DNA of 64,000 nucleotides, from assembly GCA_015152475.1 (NCBI GenBank), contig SUTW01000005.1:1-64000 (forward strand). Reading direction: 5' to 3'. The translations under genes were made by a program, and so were the position numbers. The notes under the pieces are model-generated. The model did no database searches. It worked only from the letters and a program-made list of their open reading frames with translations, and was not told the origin of the DNA. The DNA is from Cyanobacteria bacterium SIG30 (GTDB lineage: Bacteria; Cyanobacteriota; Vampirovibrionia; Gastranaerophilales; Gastranaerophilaceae). Of this stretch, positions 20,941 through 30,745 are shown in pieces (position 1 is the stretch's first letter; each line of letters starts with the position of its first letter).

Positions 20941-21981
20941 ATGATAGTTGTAATGGAACCTGGTGCTTCAGAGGCACAAATTGAAAGAGTTTCAGAATAT
21001 TTAGTTAAACATGGTTTTAAAATAAATTTAAATAGAGGTGACGTCTTAACTGTTATTGCCGCAATTGGTGATAAAAGATTGATTAACCCACACAGCATTT
21101 CATCACTTGAAGGTGTCCATGATGTTAAACTTATTCAAGAGCCTTATAAAATGGCATCAAAAAATGCTAAGGATAAAGATACTATTATAGAATTTAAAAA
21201 TGGGGTTAAAATCGGTGGAGACGCAAAACCTGTTTTGATGGTTGGTCCTTGTTCTGTCGAAAAAGATTATGAAGGACTTTTGAAGGTTGCAATTGCAGCC
21301 AAGGAAATGGGTTGTCAATTTTTAAGGGGCGGGGCTTTTAAACCAAGAACTTCTCCATATGATTTTCAAGGTCTTGAAGAAAAAGGGCTTCAATATCTTG
21401 CAAAAGCAAGCAAGGAAACAGGTCTGCTTGTTGTAACAGAAGTTATGGATACACTTGATATTCCTTTGATTTCTAAGTATGCAGACATTTTGCAAGTTGG
21501 TGCTCGCAATATGCAAAACTTTAAATTGTTAAAAGCTCTTGGTAAAATTAAAAAACCTGTTATGCTTAAAAGGGGTCCTGCTGCAACAATTAAAGAATTT
21601 TTACTTGCCGCAGAACATATTATGTATAATGGTAACCAAAACGTTATACTTTGTGAACGTGGTATTAAAAGTATTGACAGCGACTTTACAAGAAATACAC
21701 TTGATATTGCTGCAATTCCTATTATAAGAAAATATTCGCATTTGCCAATTGTTGTTGACCCTTCTCATGGTACTGGTCGTCGTTATTTGATTGAACCTAT
21801 GGGAAAAGCAGCTCTTATTGCAGGTGCTCATGGTCTTATGTTTGAGGTTCATCATGATCCTGATAACGCTTCATCGGATGGCGCACAAAGTTTGAGTATT
21901 GAGCAATTCAGAGAAGTTGCAAAAAGTTTTAATAAACTCATTGGAAGAATTGACTACGATAACAGAAATTCTAAAAATTAG
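20941..21981 (+). CDS. aroF: 3-deoxy-7-phosphoheptulonate synthase
   Basis: VGPCSVE; RGGAFKPRTSPYDFQG; DPSHGTGRR. Confidence 0.96.
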   Translation: MIVVMEPGASEAQIERVSEYLVKHGFKINLNRGDVLTVIAAIGDKRLINPHSISSLEGVHDVKLIQEPYKMASKNAKDKDTIIEFKNGVKIGGDAKPVLMVGPCSVEKDYEGLLKVAIAAKEMGCQFLRGGAFKPRTSPYDFQGLEEKGLQYLAKASKETGLLVVTEVMDTLDIPLISKYADILQVGARNMQNFKLLKALGKIKKPVMLKRGPAATIKEFLLAAEHIMYNGNQNVILCERGIKSIDSDFTRNTLDIAAIPIIRKYSHLPIVVDPSHGTGRRYLIEPMGKAALIAGAHGLMFEVHHDPDNASSDGAQSLSIEQFREVAKSFNKLIGRIDYDNRNSKN

Positions 21982-21996
21982 TTTAAATTCAATATT

Positions 21997-22025
21997 AAAA
22001 AGGCTAGATTTTTCTAGCCTTTTTA
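21997..22025. terminator. Bidirectional intrinsic terminator
   Basis: AAAAAGGCTAGA/TCTAGCCTTTTT hairpin with A and T tracts. Confidence 0.8.
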
Positions 22026-22035
22026 ATATATAAAA

Positions 22036-22108
22036 GTGCTTGGGGGGAGTTGAACCCCCGACTTTCGGCTTCGGAAGACGATACTCTATCCAACTGAGTT
22101 ACAAGCAC
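22036..22108 (-). tRNA. tRNA-Arg (anticodon CCG)
   Basis: Reverse complement GTGCTTGTAACTCAGTTGGATAGAGTATCGTCTTCCGAAGCCGAAAGTCGGGGGTTCAACTCCCCCCAAGCAC folds as a cloverleaf; loop TTCCGAA; one apparent U-C mismatch in the anticodon stem. Confidence 0.9.
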
Positions 22109-22128
22109 ACCATAATTATTGTAAATTA

Positions 22129-23325
22129 TTATGCTTTGTGGCTTGCCCGTAGCTTTTCAATTTCGTCTTGGAATGGTGATATTCTTGTAAGTTTTTCAAT
22201 TACTTCAGGCATTTTTTCAATAACATAGTCAATTTCTTCTTCAGTGTTATATTTGCTTAAAGAAAATCTTATGCTTCCGTGAAGTGATGTGAATGGAACT
22301 CCCATTGCCTTTAAAACATGGCTTGCATCTAAGCTACCAGATGTACATGCGCTTCCTGAGCTTGCAAAGATACCAAGGTCACTAAGGTGTAATAATATAA
22401 GCTCTCCTTCAACATATTGAAAACCTATATTGGTTGTGTTAACAACTCTGTTCGCACTTGTTGAATTTAATTTTGCATTGAAAACATTTTTTAAAATACC
22501 TTGTTCTAATTTATCTCTTAGATATTTTACTTTTGTTTCTTCTAATTTTAAATTTTCTTCTGCAATTTGAGCAGCTTTTGCCATACCAACTATATATGGT
22601 ACATTTTCAGTTCCGGCTCTTTTGCCTCTTTCTTGATGCCCGCCTATAATCAAAGGTGATATTATAGTGCCTGATTTGACATAAAGAGCACCAATTCCCT
22701 TTGGTGCATGGAATTTGTGTCCAGATATTATAAGAAAATCAATAGGTGCTTTGCTTACATCTATTTTTATTTTTCCTGCAGCCTGCACGGCATCTGTAAA
22801 GAATTTGGTTTGAGGGTTAATTTCCTTAACCATTTTTGCAATATTTTCAACAGGATATATAACACCCGTTTCGTTATTCGCAGTCATAACAGACACAAGT
22901 AAGGTATCTTCTTTAATTGCATTTTTTAAACTATTTATATCAAGATCACCATTTGAATCAACATCAATATATGTTACTTTGTAGCCTTTTTTTTCAAGTT
23001 CTTTGTGTAGATTCAACACGCAAGGGTGTTCAACTTTTGTTGTTATTAAATGTTTTTTATTTTTGTTTTCTTCAAGAAGCCCTTTTATTGCCATATTTGC
23101 ACTTTCTGATGCACAAGATGTGAAATATATTTCTTTTGAGCTTTTTGCACCTACAAAATCTGCAATAACTTTCCTTGCGTCTTCTATTGCCTTATGTGGA
23201 GCTTGCGCTAGTGAATACATACTTGATGGGTTGCCATAGTTTTCCTTAAAGAAAGGCAACATTGCTTCAAGTACTTTTTCATCAACTTTTGTTGTTGCAT
23301 TGTTGTCTAAATAGATTTCTTTCAT
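22129..23325 (-). CDS. nifS: Cysteine desulfurase, NifS type
   Basis: YLDNNATTKVD; SGHKFHAPKGIGALYV; SSGSACTSGS. Confidence 0.96.
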   Translation of the reverse strand: MKEIYLDNNATTKVDEKVLEAMLPFFKENYGNPSSMYSLAQAPHKAIEDARKVIADFVGAKSSKEIYFTSCASESANMAIKGLLEENKNKKHLITTKVEHPCVLNLHKELEKKGYKVTYIDVDSNGDLDINSLKNAIKEDTLLVSVMTANNETGVIYPVENIAKMVKEINPQTKFFTDAVQAAGKIKIDVSKAPIDFLIISGHKFHAPKGIGALYVKSGTIISPLIIGGHQERGKRAGTENVPYIVGMAKAAQIAEENLKLEETKVKYLRDKLEQGILKNVFNAKLNSTSANRVVNTTNIGFQYVEGELILLHLSDLGIFASSGSACTSGSLDASHVLKAMGVPFTSLHGSIRFSLSKYNTEEEIDYVIEKMPEVIEKLTRISPFQDEIEKLRASHKA

Positions 23326-24131
23326 TGTTGAACCTCTATTACAACTATGTCTTTGTCAACGTGTTCTTTAAGTTGCGCTTCGACAAAGTTTTTAAGTGTC
23401 GCAGTTGAGTTGCAACAACTTTTGCAAGCGCCAATTAATTTTACATATACTTCTTTGCCTTTTACGTCAACAAGTTCAACACCGCCACTATCTTTTGCAA
23501 GTTCAGTTGCGATTAATTTTTCTAAAACATTGTTTACTTTAAGTGCAAATTGAACTGGTGTTAAATTTGATGTTTCTATAACACCTTCTTCTTCCAATAT
23601 TTTTTTAATATTGTTTTTGCAACCACCGCACGCGCCACCTGCATATGTTGCCTCTTGTATTTCTTCAAGAGTTTTTGCACCTTTTTTAATAGCTTCAATT
23701 ATTTCGTTTTTTGAAATTCCAAAGCAATTACATATAATTTTATTTTCTTTTTTTGGTTTTTCTTCTTTGAAATAACCTTTTAGCGCATCTTCTAGTGCTT
23801 CTTTACCCATAACCGAACAATGCATTTTTGCGGGAGGAAGTCCGCCTAACATATCTGCTATATCCTGGTTTGTGATTTTTTTGGCTTCTTCTACGTGTTT
23901 TCCAATTATCATTTCTGTTAAAATGCTTGAACTTGCAACAGCTGAGCCACAACCAAATGTTTGAAATTTCGCATCTGTGATTATGCCATTTTTATCTATT
24001 TTTAAATATAATTTCAAAGCGTCTCCGCAAGATAGGGAGCCTGCTTCACCTATAGCTGTTGCATTTTTAATTGACCCTACATTTTTTGGATTTGTATAAT
24101 GTTCTTTAACTTTTTCTGAATAGTCCCACAT
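23322..24131 (-). CDS. nifU: Full-length three-domain NifU Fe-S scaffold
   Basis: IscU-like N-terminus, CNCFGISKNEI BFD-type [2Fe-2S] domain, C-terminal GACKSCCNS NifU domain. Confidence 0.95.
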   Translation of the reverse strand: MWDYSEKVKEHYTNPKNVGSIKNATAIGEAGSLSCGDALKLYLKIDKNGIITDAKFQTFGCGSAVASSSILTEMIIGKHVEEAKKITNQDIADMLGGLPPAKMHCSVMGKEALEDALKGYFKEEKPKKENKIICNCFGISKNEIIEAIKKGAKTLEEIQEATYAGGACGGCKNNIKKILEEEGVIETSNLTPVQFALKVNNVLEKLIATELAKDSGGVELVDVKGKEVYVKLIGACKSCCNSTATLKNFVEAQLKEHVDKDIVVIEVQQ

Positions 24132-24207
24132 ATTTTTCCCTCTCTATTAAATTGTAACTCAAAAATACTACTTGTATAGGGTGTTTTTTTATTAAAAATG
24201 TTCCATA

Positions 24208-24729
24208 ATGTCCAATATGGAAAAGTTTTTGCAAAATTCTTTTAAGGCCTTAAAGGCTTTTAAAATCCATAAAAACGAGGATTATACCAATAATCCGATT
24301 ACTTTTGGCGAGAATATTTTTAACCAGCAGGAAAAAGAGCCAACTTTTGTTTTTGAGCCTTCTTTTTTTGATGAACAAATTCCTAGGCTTAATGATTTAG
24401 ACAGTAATATTTTAGCAAAAAGCGGAAATGTTTTTAATATTAATAATCGAGCCGATATTGAAAAAGAGATTGAAAATATTAAAAAAATTCTTGATGATTC
24501 TGAAAAAAGCAACAGTATTTTAAAAAAAGCTTTCCCTAAACTTTATAATAGAAAACTTTTAAAATGTACCCTTAAAAGAATTGATACTTTAAGGCAGACA
24601 ACTAATTTTATAAATACAAAACAAATTCCTTTCGGGGAAAACGAAAAAAGATATAAAGAGCTTACTGAATATTTAAGTGAAATTAATTATTTGCAAGCAA
24701 AATTAAGCAAAGAACTTTATAGTAAATAG
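24208..24729 (+). CDS. Hypothetical protein
   Basis: ORF between nifU and a convergent small ORF; no recognised domain. Confidence 0.6.
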   Translation: MSNMEKFLQNSFKALKAFKIHKNEDYTNNPITFGENIFNQQEKEPTFVFEPSFFDEQIPRLNDLDSNILAKSGNVFNINNRADIEKEIENIKKILDDSEKSNSILKKAFPKLYNRKLLKCTLKRIDTLRQTTNFINTKQIPFGENEKRYKELTEYLSEINYLQAKLSKELYSK

Positions 24730-24915
24730 TTATTTAGAAGTGAATTTTCTGATACTATCTAATTTAGAATTTATAAAGCGGTCGGCAACTGCTTGTTCGT
24801 AAAGCTTTGATAATTTACTTGAAATATACATTTCTGAATTATCTCTGCAACTGCGTTTTGTTTGCAGATTATAACCAAAACTTAATATGTTACTATTTAT
24901 TGCTCTAATTTTCAT
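24730..24915 (-). CDS. Small hypothetical protein (61 aa)
   Basis: Abuts the convergent ORF exactly; N-terminus MKIRAINSNILSFGYN. Confidence 0.5.
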   Translation of the reverse strand: MKIRAINSNILSFGYNLQTKRSCRDNSEMYISSKLSKLYEQAVADRFINSKLDSIRKFTSK

Positions 24916-25119
24916 TCTTAACCTTGCATCTACTTTTTATGTGCTCTTTCATTTTAATAAAAAAACATAATATGTCAAAAAATTGCTCCGTTATTAATAT
25001 TTTGTTTATTTTTTTTTACAAATGTTAAGTTTTGTTAAATTAATATATACAAAATAAGCAACTTTTATATATCTTTTGTTTTTATTAAGATGTGAGCTAA
25101 AAAGAAAAGGATAAAGAGT

Positions 25120-25563
25120 ATGTCTTGGGTATTAGCAGATATGGTTAATCAACAATTAACAGCAAGAGAATCAGAATTTGAATTCGCTCTTATGAAATTA
25201 AGTAGCGATAAAGATTATTTTCATATGGTTCAATCATCTATACTTAATGATATAACTACTCATTATACTAATGAAAATGATTTAGTTGAACAAGAATACG
25301 AACAAAAAATGAAAGGCAAAGACCCAAGCAGTAATGAATATTTACAATTGAGTCTTGAAAAAAACTCAAAATTACAAGAATTAAATAATAGCCAAACAAA
25401 TGAAATACAAGCACATCAAGATCGTGTTGACAGAAAAGAAGTTTATTATGATTCAAGACAAGAAATGATTGAAGCTCAACTTAAAGATATTAGAGCCCAA
25501 AAAGAAACTTGGAGCGATTACAAACAAAAAGCGGTCGAAGAAGAATGTTCTTACTTTAAATAA
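25120..25563 (+). CDS. Small helical/coiled-coil hypothetical protein
   Basis: AAAAGGATAAAGAGT RBS region, own terminator downstream, helical composition. Confidence 0.75.
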   Translation: MSWVLADMVNQQLTARESEFEFALMKLSSDKDYFHMVQSSILNDITTHYTNENDLVEQEYEQKMKGKDPSSNEYLQLSLEKNSKLQELNNSQTNEIQAHQDRVDRKEVYYDSRQEMIEAQLKDIRAQKETWSDYKQKAVEEECSYFK

Positions 25564-25593
25564 AAATTAAAAATTAAAAAATATATACCTTTC

Positions 25594-25622
25594 AAGGAGA
25601 ATTTATATTCTCCTTTTTGTTT
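25594..25622 (+). terminator. Intrinsic terminator
   Basis: AAGGAGAAT/ATTCTCCTT stem followed by a T tract. Confidence 0.8.
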
Positions 25623-25630
25623 TTTTAAAT

Positions 25631-25703
25631 AAAAAAAGAGCCGTCTTAAAGGCGGCTACCAGACTTGGGGAGGAGGTTCAGATAAGGAATATTTCCTTAT
25701 CCC
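25631..25703 (-). ncRNA. Candidate small RNA: hairpin, CU-rich linker, intrinsic terminator
   Basis: Minus strand: 9-bp perfect hairpin GATAAGGAA-ATA-TTCCTTATC, linker TGAACCTCCTCCCCAAGTCTGGT, then AGCCGCC-TTTAA-GACGGCT-C-TTTTTTT. No clear promoter; strand inferred from the T tract. Confidence 0.5.
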
Positions 25704-25818
25704 TTCTTTTAATCTTTACGTCATGACTTTTAAAAAACTTTATTGATTTTTCTTTTTTTCATACAAATAAAGTAGATTGTTTTTAAATTTTAAAAATTAG
25801 TATAAATAAACATTGAAA

Positions 25819-25848
25819 AAGCTCCTATTTTAAAGGAGCTTTCAGTAA
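25819..25848. terminator. Bidirectional-looking hairpin terminator
   Basis: AAAGCTCC...GGAGCTTT hairpin with flanking A-rich tract, downstream of the minus-strand gene at 25869-26219. Confidence 0.7.
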
Positions 25849-25868
25849 ACTTAAATTTAAACTTATAA

Positions 25869-26219
25869 TTAAAATGGTTTTGTTTGATTTAGTTTATTTC
25901 TTAAATCTCTAAAACGCTGTATATCTTCTTGTGCTTTAGATGTTTCTTTAAATAAAACTTGTGCTGCTGGATGAACCATAATAATTGAATCTATATGAAT
26001 TTCCAAAAAGTCATATCTTCTTGGTGCGGCAACAGAGTTTTTTGTCATTAATTCAACATTGGTAACTGCCAAAAATCTTCTTTCGTTGTCGTTCAAAAGT
26101 TCTGTAAGTTCTCTATTTGTGCTTGCATATTTTGAAACATAAACAGTACCTTTGATATCGTGGTCTTTTGTAATTATGTAAACCTCTATTGGAGTTGTAT
26201 CTTCTCTGCTTTTTGCCAT
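25869..26219 (-). CDS. Conserved hypothetical protein
   Basis: Compact 116-aa ORF with RBS (AAGAGGTATTTAAATG on minus) and terminator. Confidence 0.7.
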   Translation of the reverse strand: MAKSREDTTPIEVYIITKDHDIKGTVYVSKYASTNRELTELLNDNERRFLAVTNVELMTKNSVAAPRRYDFLEIHIDSIIMVHPAAQVLFKETSKAQEDIQRFRDLRNKLNQTKPF

Positions 26220-26426
26220 TTAAATACCTCTTATAACTTCTCTTTTTTTATTATAGTATATTTTTTAAAATAAGGCTAGTTAATTTTTTTATATTTTTTA
26301 ATAATTGGGGCTTTTTGATAGATTTTTTCTCTTAAGTATGTTATAATTCTTAACAAAGTATCAATTATTTTATTTCAGCTGATTTGTATTTGTATAATTA
26401 CCCATGTTGTGTAAGGTTAGAAAAGT

Positions 26427-28280
26427 TTGAATTCAGAGAATAGAACAGACAAGAAAATACAGAATTCCATGAATGAAACCCTTGGCTATGAAGGCATTGG
26501 GGGATTTTCCAACCCCATAAAAAACCACGGGCTTCAAAGAACTAACAGACAAACCGTAAATAGACTCTATAGTTCATATAACAAAACAAATTCAAAAACT
26601 TATCTGCAGGATTATGCGGATTTATTAAAAGAGCTGAATGCAATTTTTGCAACCAATTTTAACAGTAATCAGCTTTTTTATTCCCTTCACAATATTTTGG
26701 TAAATCATGAATTAGTTAATTTTACGGCACTTGGTTTAGTTAGTGATTCTTCTCAATGTATAAATGTGAGATTGCTTGATAAAGCGGGTTCATCTTATAT
26801 GTCAAAAATTTTATTGACAGCGGAAGATAACTTGATTATTAAAGCTTTTAATACGAGACAAAATCAAATTAATCATGATTCTGATTTTCTTAAAATACCA
26901 TATTTATCAAAATCGCAAGTTATCGTTTTTCCACTTTTGGTAAAAGGTGATGTTCTTGGTGTTTATATAATTGGTTGTGAAAGCCAAAGTATTACTCTTG
27001 GAGTAGAGCTTTATAACTTAATTACAAGAATGATGTCTTATTTTATTCAAAACGAACAACTAAGCGAGATTGTGACAAAAAATACGGATATTGATTCGCT
27101 TACAGGTCTTGCTAATCACAAGAGTCTTCAAGAAGAATTGGCATCTCAACTTAAAATTGCTCAGCAAAATGATTCAAAAGTTTCAATTTGCTTATTTGAT
27201 ATTTTGAATATTTCCCAAATTAACCGTGAATTTGGTCACGCTAAAGGCGATGAAATTATTAAAGCTGTTGCAAATAAAATTTCTCAAAATAATAGAAATA
27301 CTGATTTTGCCGGCAGATATGGTGGCGATGAAATTGCAGTTATAATGCCAGGTGCAAGTACTGAAGAAGCAAAATATGTCGCAGAATATTTGAATTATAC
27401 AATAAGCTGTATTTATATTGATGACGTTGGACCAGTTAAAGTTAGTGCTGGTATTGCAACATATCCAGATACAACAGTGGATCAAGAAAAATTATTAATT
27501 TTGGCTGAACAAGCCATGGGTATTTCAAAGAGTAAAAGTTACGAAAGTGGCAACTCGGTTATTGTCACAAGCCAAGATGTTGATTTCTGGGATGATGACG
27601 CCCTTAAATCTTTTGCTGAAATTTTAATAAGACGTCATGCACAAATTGGTATTAACTTTGAAGAAGAACTTGTAAGTAAATTCCATGATGAAAAGATTAT
27701 ATCTAATCAACATTTACTTGAAGTTGTTAAATCTCTTGCAAGCACGATAGATGCTAAAGATACTTATACAAAAGGTCACTCAACTTCTGTTTCAAGATAT
27801 TCAGAAGCACTTGCTCGTGCAATTAATCTTCCTGAAGTTGAAGTTGAACGCATTAAACTTGGCGCACTTCTTCATGATATTGGTAAAATTGGTATTCCAG
27901 AAAACATTTTAAGAAAACCAACTATGCTTAATGATGAAGAGTGGGAAATTATGAAACAGCATCCTACAATTGGTGCTGATAAGGTTCTTGCACCAAATGA
28001 ATCATTAAGAGATTTGATTCCTATGGTTAAATTCCATCATGAACATTATGATGGAACTGGTTACCCATTTGGTTTAAAGGGTGAAGAAATTCCTTTATCT
28101 GCGCGTATTGTTTCAATCGCAGATGCTTTTCATGCGCTTGTTAGTGACAGACCTTATCGCAAGGGTTTAAGTATTAATAAAGCTTGTGAAATTTTAAAAA
28201 TGGGCGCTAATGTTCAATGGGACAGAGAATTAGTTAGACAGTTTGTTCAAATTGCGCCTTCGCTTTCAACAAGTGTATAG
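26427..28280 (+). CDS. GAF-like / GGDEF / HD-GYP signalling protein
   Basis: GRYGGDEIAVIMPG; LGALLHDIGKIGIPENILRKP; HHEHYDGTGYPFGLKGEEIPLSARI. Confidence 0.93.
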   Translation: MNSENRTDKKIQNSMNETLGYEGIGGFSNPIKNHGLQRTNRQTVNRLYSSYNKTNSKTYLQDYADLLKELNAIFATNFNSNQLFYSLHNILVNHELVNFTALGLVSDSSQCINVRLLDKAGSSYMSKILLTAEDNLIIKAFNTRQNQINHDSDFLKIPYLSKSQVIVFPLLVKGDVLGVYIIGCESQSITLGVELYNLITRMMSYFIQNEQLSEIVTKNTDIDSLTGLANHKSLQEELASQLKIAQQNDSKVSICLFDILNISQINREFGHAKGDEIIKAVANKISQNNRNTDFAGRYGGDEIAVIMPGASTEEAKYVAEYLNYTISCIYIDDVGPVKVSAGIATYPDTTVDQEKLLILAEQAMGISKSKSYESGNSVIVTSQDVDFWDDDALKSFAEILIRRHAQIGINFEEELVSKFHDEKIISNQHLLEVVKSLASTIDAKDTYTKGHSTSVSRYSEALARAINLPEVEVERIKLGALLHDIGKIGIPENILRKPTMLNDEEWEIMKQHPTIGADKVLAPNESLRDLIPMVKFHHEHYDGTGYPFGLKGEEIPLSARIVSIADAFHALVSDRPYRKGLSINKACEILKMGANVQWDRELVRQFVQIAPSLSTSV

Positions 28281-28309
28281 CTTTTGATGTATTTAAAAAT
28301 GTTAATTTC

Positions 28310-28338
28310 TTGCATGAATCTTGTATTGAAATTATAAT
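28310..28338 (+). promoter_or_regulatory. Promoter of the TPR gene, leaderless geometry
   Basis: TTGCAT (28310-28315), 17-bp spacer, TATAAT (28333-28338), ATG at 28346. Confidence 0.65.
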
Positions 28339-28345
28339 TTAATAT

Positions 28346-30046
28346 ATGTCAGACGAAGAAAAAAGTATTATCGAAAGCTCTTATGATTTTATTAAAAAGT
28401 CATTTGAACTTCGCAATTTGAAACTTTATAAAGAAGCAATCGAGATGCTATATAAAGCTTTAAATTGTGATGATATTTCGCCAAAAGATGTTGAAATTAC
28501 ATCTCAAATTGGCGATTTGTATTTTCTTTTAAAAAATTATGACAGAGCAATTGAGCAATATGAAAAAGTGTTAGAATCAGACAGACTTCACAAACACACA
28601 CTTTTCCAGATGTGCAAGATATATTTTATGCAAAAGAAATACAAAGAGGCACTTAAATTAGTCGAAGATTTATGTGCTAATTCAACTTCTCCTGAAAATT
28701 TTGTACAATATTTTAAAGTTATGTATGAACTTAATATGTATGAAAAAATGCAGGAAGTTTATAATGACTTAGACGCAGAATGTAAAAATAACGAAGAAAT
28801 TCTTTATATAATGTCATTGATTGGAACAGAACACAAATGTGATTTTCTTAAAAAAACCGTTGAAGTTAATTCAAATAATAAAGAAGCACATTTTGATTTA
28901 GGTGTTGTTTACTTTGACGAAAAAGACTATGATAATGCAAAAAAACATTTTCAAATAGTTGTTGAAAATCAAAAAAATGCAAAAGCACATAACTATTTGG
29001 GTTTAATATATCAAATTGAAGGAAAATTCCACGAAGCAATTGAAAATTTTTATAAAGCTGTTCAAATAGATAAGATTGAAGCTGAATATTTTTATAATCT
29101 TGCAAAAGCTTATATTGATATACACTGGTTTGATGAAGCGCAAACTGCTATTCAAAAATCCTTAAGGCTTGTCCAGCTTGAAAAAGACAAAAATATTGAT
29201 TTGGGACATCATTATTATATTTTTGCTTGGATTAATAAACATAAAAAAAATTATAAAAATGCGCTTTTGAATTTAGATTTGATTGATAAGAATTCAAAAA
29301 TGGCGCAAGATGCTCTTATTTTAAGATATTCCATTGATTTTGATATGGGTGATGTGATAAGCGCTAAAATAAAACTAGAAAGCCTTTACGAAAAAGAAGA
29401 AAACAAGAAAAATTTAAATCTTCTAAGTGTTCTTGGTGAAATATATAAAGAACTTAAAATGTATGATAAATCAATCAATATTTATCTTGAAGGCTTAAAG
29501 TGTTCACCTGATTCATATGACTTTTTATCAGGTATTGCAGAAGCATATATTGATTTTAAAGACTACGATAATGCAATTTTTTATACCAATAAATTAAGAG
29601 AAATTTATCCAACATCTGCTGATGCTTGCAATTCTTATGCAAGAATTTATTATCGCAAAAAACAATACAAGGAAGCTTTTGAGGAGTTAGAAAAGCTTGT
29701 TAAAATTGATACCAATAATGCGGAAGCTTTTTATTTTATGGGTCTTATTTCAAATGATTTAGATAATCCGGCTCTTGCGCAGGACTATTTGAAAATAGCT
29801 TTAAATTTAAAACCTGACAGTGCAAAATATTATGCTCAATTTGCTCGTTCATATGAACTTTTGGGAAGTTTTGATTCAGCACTTCTTTATATTAAGGAAG
29901 CAATTGATATTGTGCCTTCAGATATTAGTTTTATGAAAAAAGCAAAAGAATATTCAAATAAATTAGGTGACACAAAGGCTATGATTTTTTACGAAAATCA
30001 TATTATCAGATTGAAAAAATTATTAAGAGGTGATAAAGAAGAATAA
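28346..30046 (+). CDS. Long TPR repeat protein
   Basis: Many TPR units (AHFDLGVVYFDEKDYDNAKKHFQIVVE, AHNYLGLIYQIEGKFHEAIENFYKAVQ). Confidence 0.9.
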   Translation: MSDEEKSIIESSYDFIKKSFELRNLKLYKEAIEMLYKALNCDDISPKDVEITSQIGDLYFLLKNYDRAIEQYEKVLESDRLHKHTLFQMCKIYFMQKKYKEALKLVEDLCANSTSPENFVQYFKVMYELNMYEKMQEVYNDLDAECKNNEEILYIMSLIGTEHKCDFLKKTVEVNSNNKEAHFDLGVVYFDEKDYDNAKKHFQIVVENQKNAKAHNYLGLIYQIEGKFHEAIENFYKAVQIDKIEAEYFYNLAKAYIDIHWFDEAQTAIQKSLRLVQLEKDKNIDLGHHYYIFAWINKHKKNYKNALLNLDLIDKNSKMAQDALILRYSIDFDMGDVISAKIKLESLYEKEENKKNLNLLSVLGEIYKELKMYDKSINIYLEGLKCSPDSYDFLSGIAEAYIDFKDYDNAIFYTNKLREIYPTSADACNSYARIYYRKKQYKEAFEELEKLVKIDTNNAEAFYFMGLISNDLDNPALAQDYLKIALNLKPDSAKYYAQFARSYELLGSFDSALLYIKEAIDIVPSDISFMKKAKEYSNKLGDTKAMIFYENHIIRLKKLLRGDKEE

Positions 30047-30745
30047 TTATTCTTCTTTGTTTATTATTGCATTAATCTTTTCAATTTTTTTGTTTATTGA
30101 ATCTTCTTTGTCGATAATTTTTTTAAATTTAACTTCGCTATCTTTAATTCTGTTTGATGCATTATCAAAAGATTTATCAATATTATCCCAGTTATAATTT
30201 TTAGATGTTTTATCAAGAACTTTATATATTGTATTTATTGGTAATATTTTTAATTCGTTTTCGACTCCAATGACTGCTTGTGCGTAAGAACAACCGAATT
30301 CAAAAAGATCTTTTATCCTTATTGGATTTTTTGTAATAATTATTCCATATGGGCTTTTATTATTTTTTGGTGGCTCTATTTCAATAGATCTTGAACCTGC
30401 AATTCCTGCAAATTGAACTGTCGCACTTGAGCCTTCCGGTATTTCTATGTCTTTTTTTGTGATTACAAATTTAACGCTTATCATACCGTTTTCTTTAATG
30501 TAATTAATTTTTTCAACGTGGCCTATTGTGACCCCTAGAAATTTGACGGGTGAGCCTTTTACAATTCCGTCTACGTCTGTAAAATAAAGTGTGTGTGCAT
30601 TTTTTTCAACAAAAAATATTTTGTAACTCCAAAAAGATGCAAATCCAAGGCAAAATACAATAAAAATTAATATTAAAATCTCAATTATGTGTTCTTTTTT
30701 CACTAATACTCTATTCCTTCTCTTGCCTGTATTCCAATGTCCCAA
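30047..30745 (-). CDS. MlaD/MCE domain protein; start probably at the internal VKKEHIIEIL
   Basis: N-terminal TM; DGIVKGSPVKFLGVTIGHVEKI; AGIAGSRSIEIEPP. Confidence 0.88.
   Translation of the reverse strand: MGHWNTGKRRNRVLVKKEHIIEILILIFIVFCLGFASFWSYKIFFVEKNAHTLYFTDVDGIVKGSPVKFLGVTIGHVEKINYIKENGMISVKFVITKKDIEIPEGSSATVQFAGIAGSRSIEIEPPKNNKSPYGIIITKNPIRIKDLFEFGCSYAQAVIGVENELKILPINTIYKVLDKTSKNYNWDNIDKSFDNASNRIKDSEVKFKKIIDKEDSINKKIEKINAIINKEE

Noticed and set aside
22040-22228. Track ORF 22040-22228 (+)
   Set aside because: Overlaps the tRNA-Arg gene and the nifS 3' end on the opposite strand.
22129-24131. nifS-nifU as evidence of nitrogen fixation
   Set aside because: NIF-type Fe-S assembly genes serve as housekeeping in many anaerobes; no nitrogenase genes are present here.
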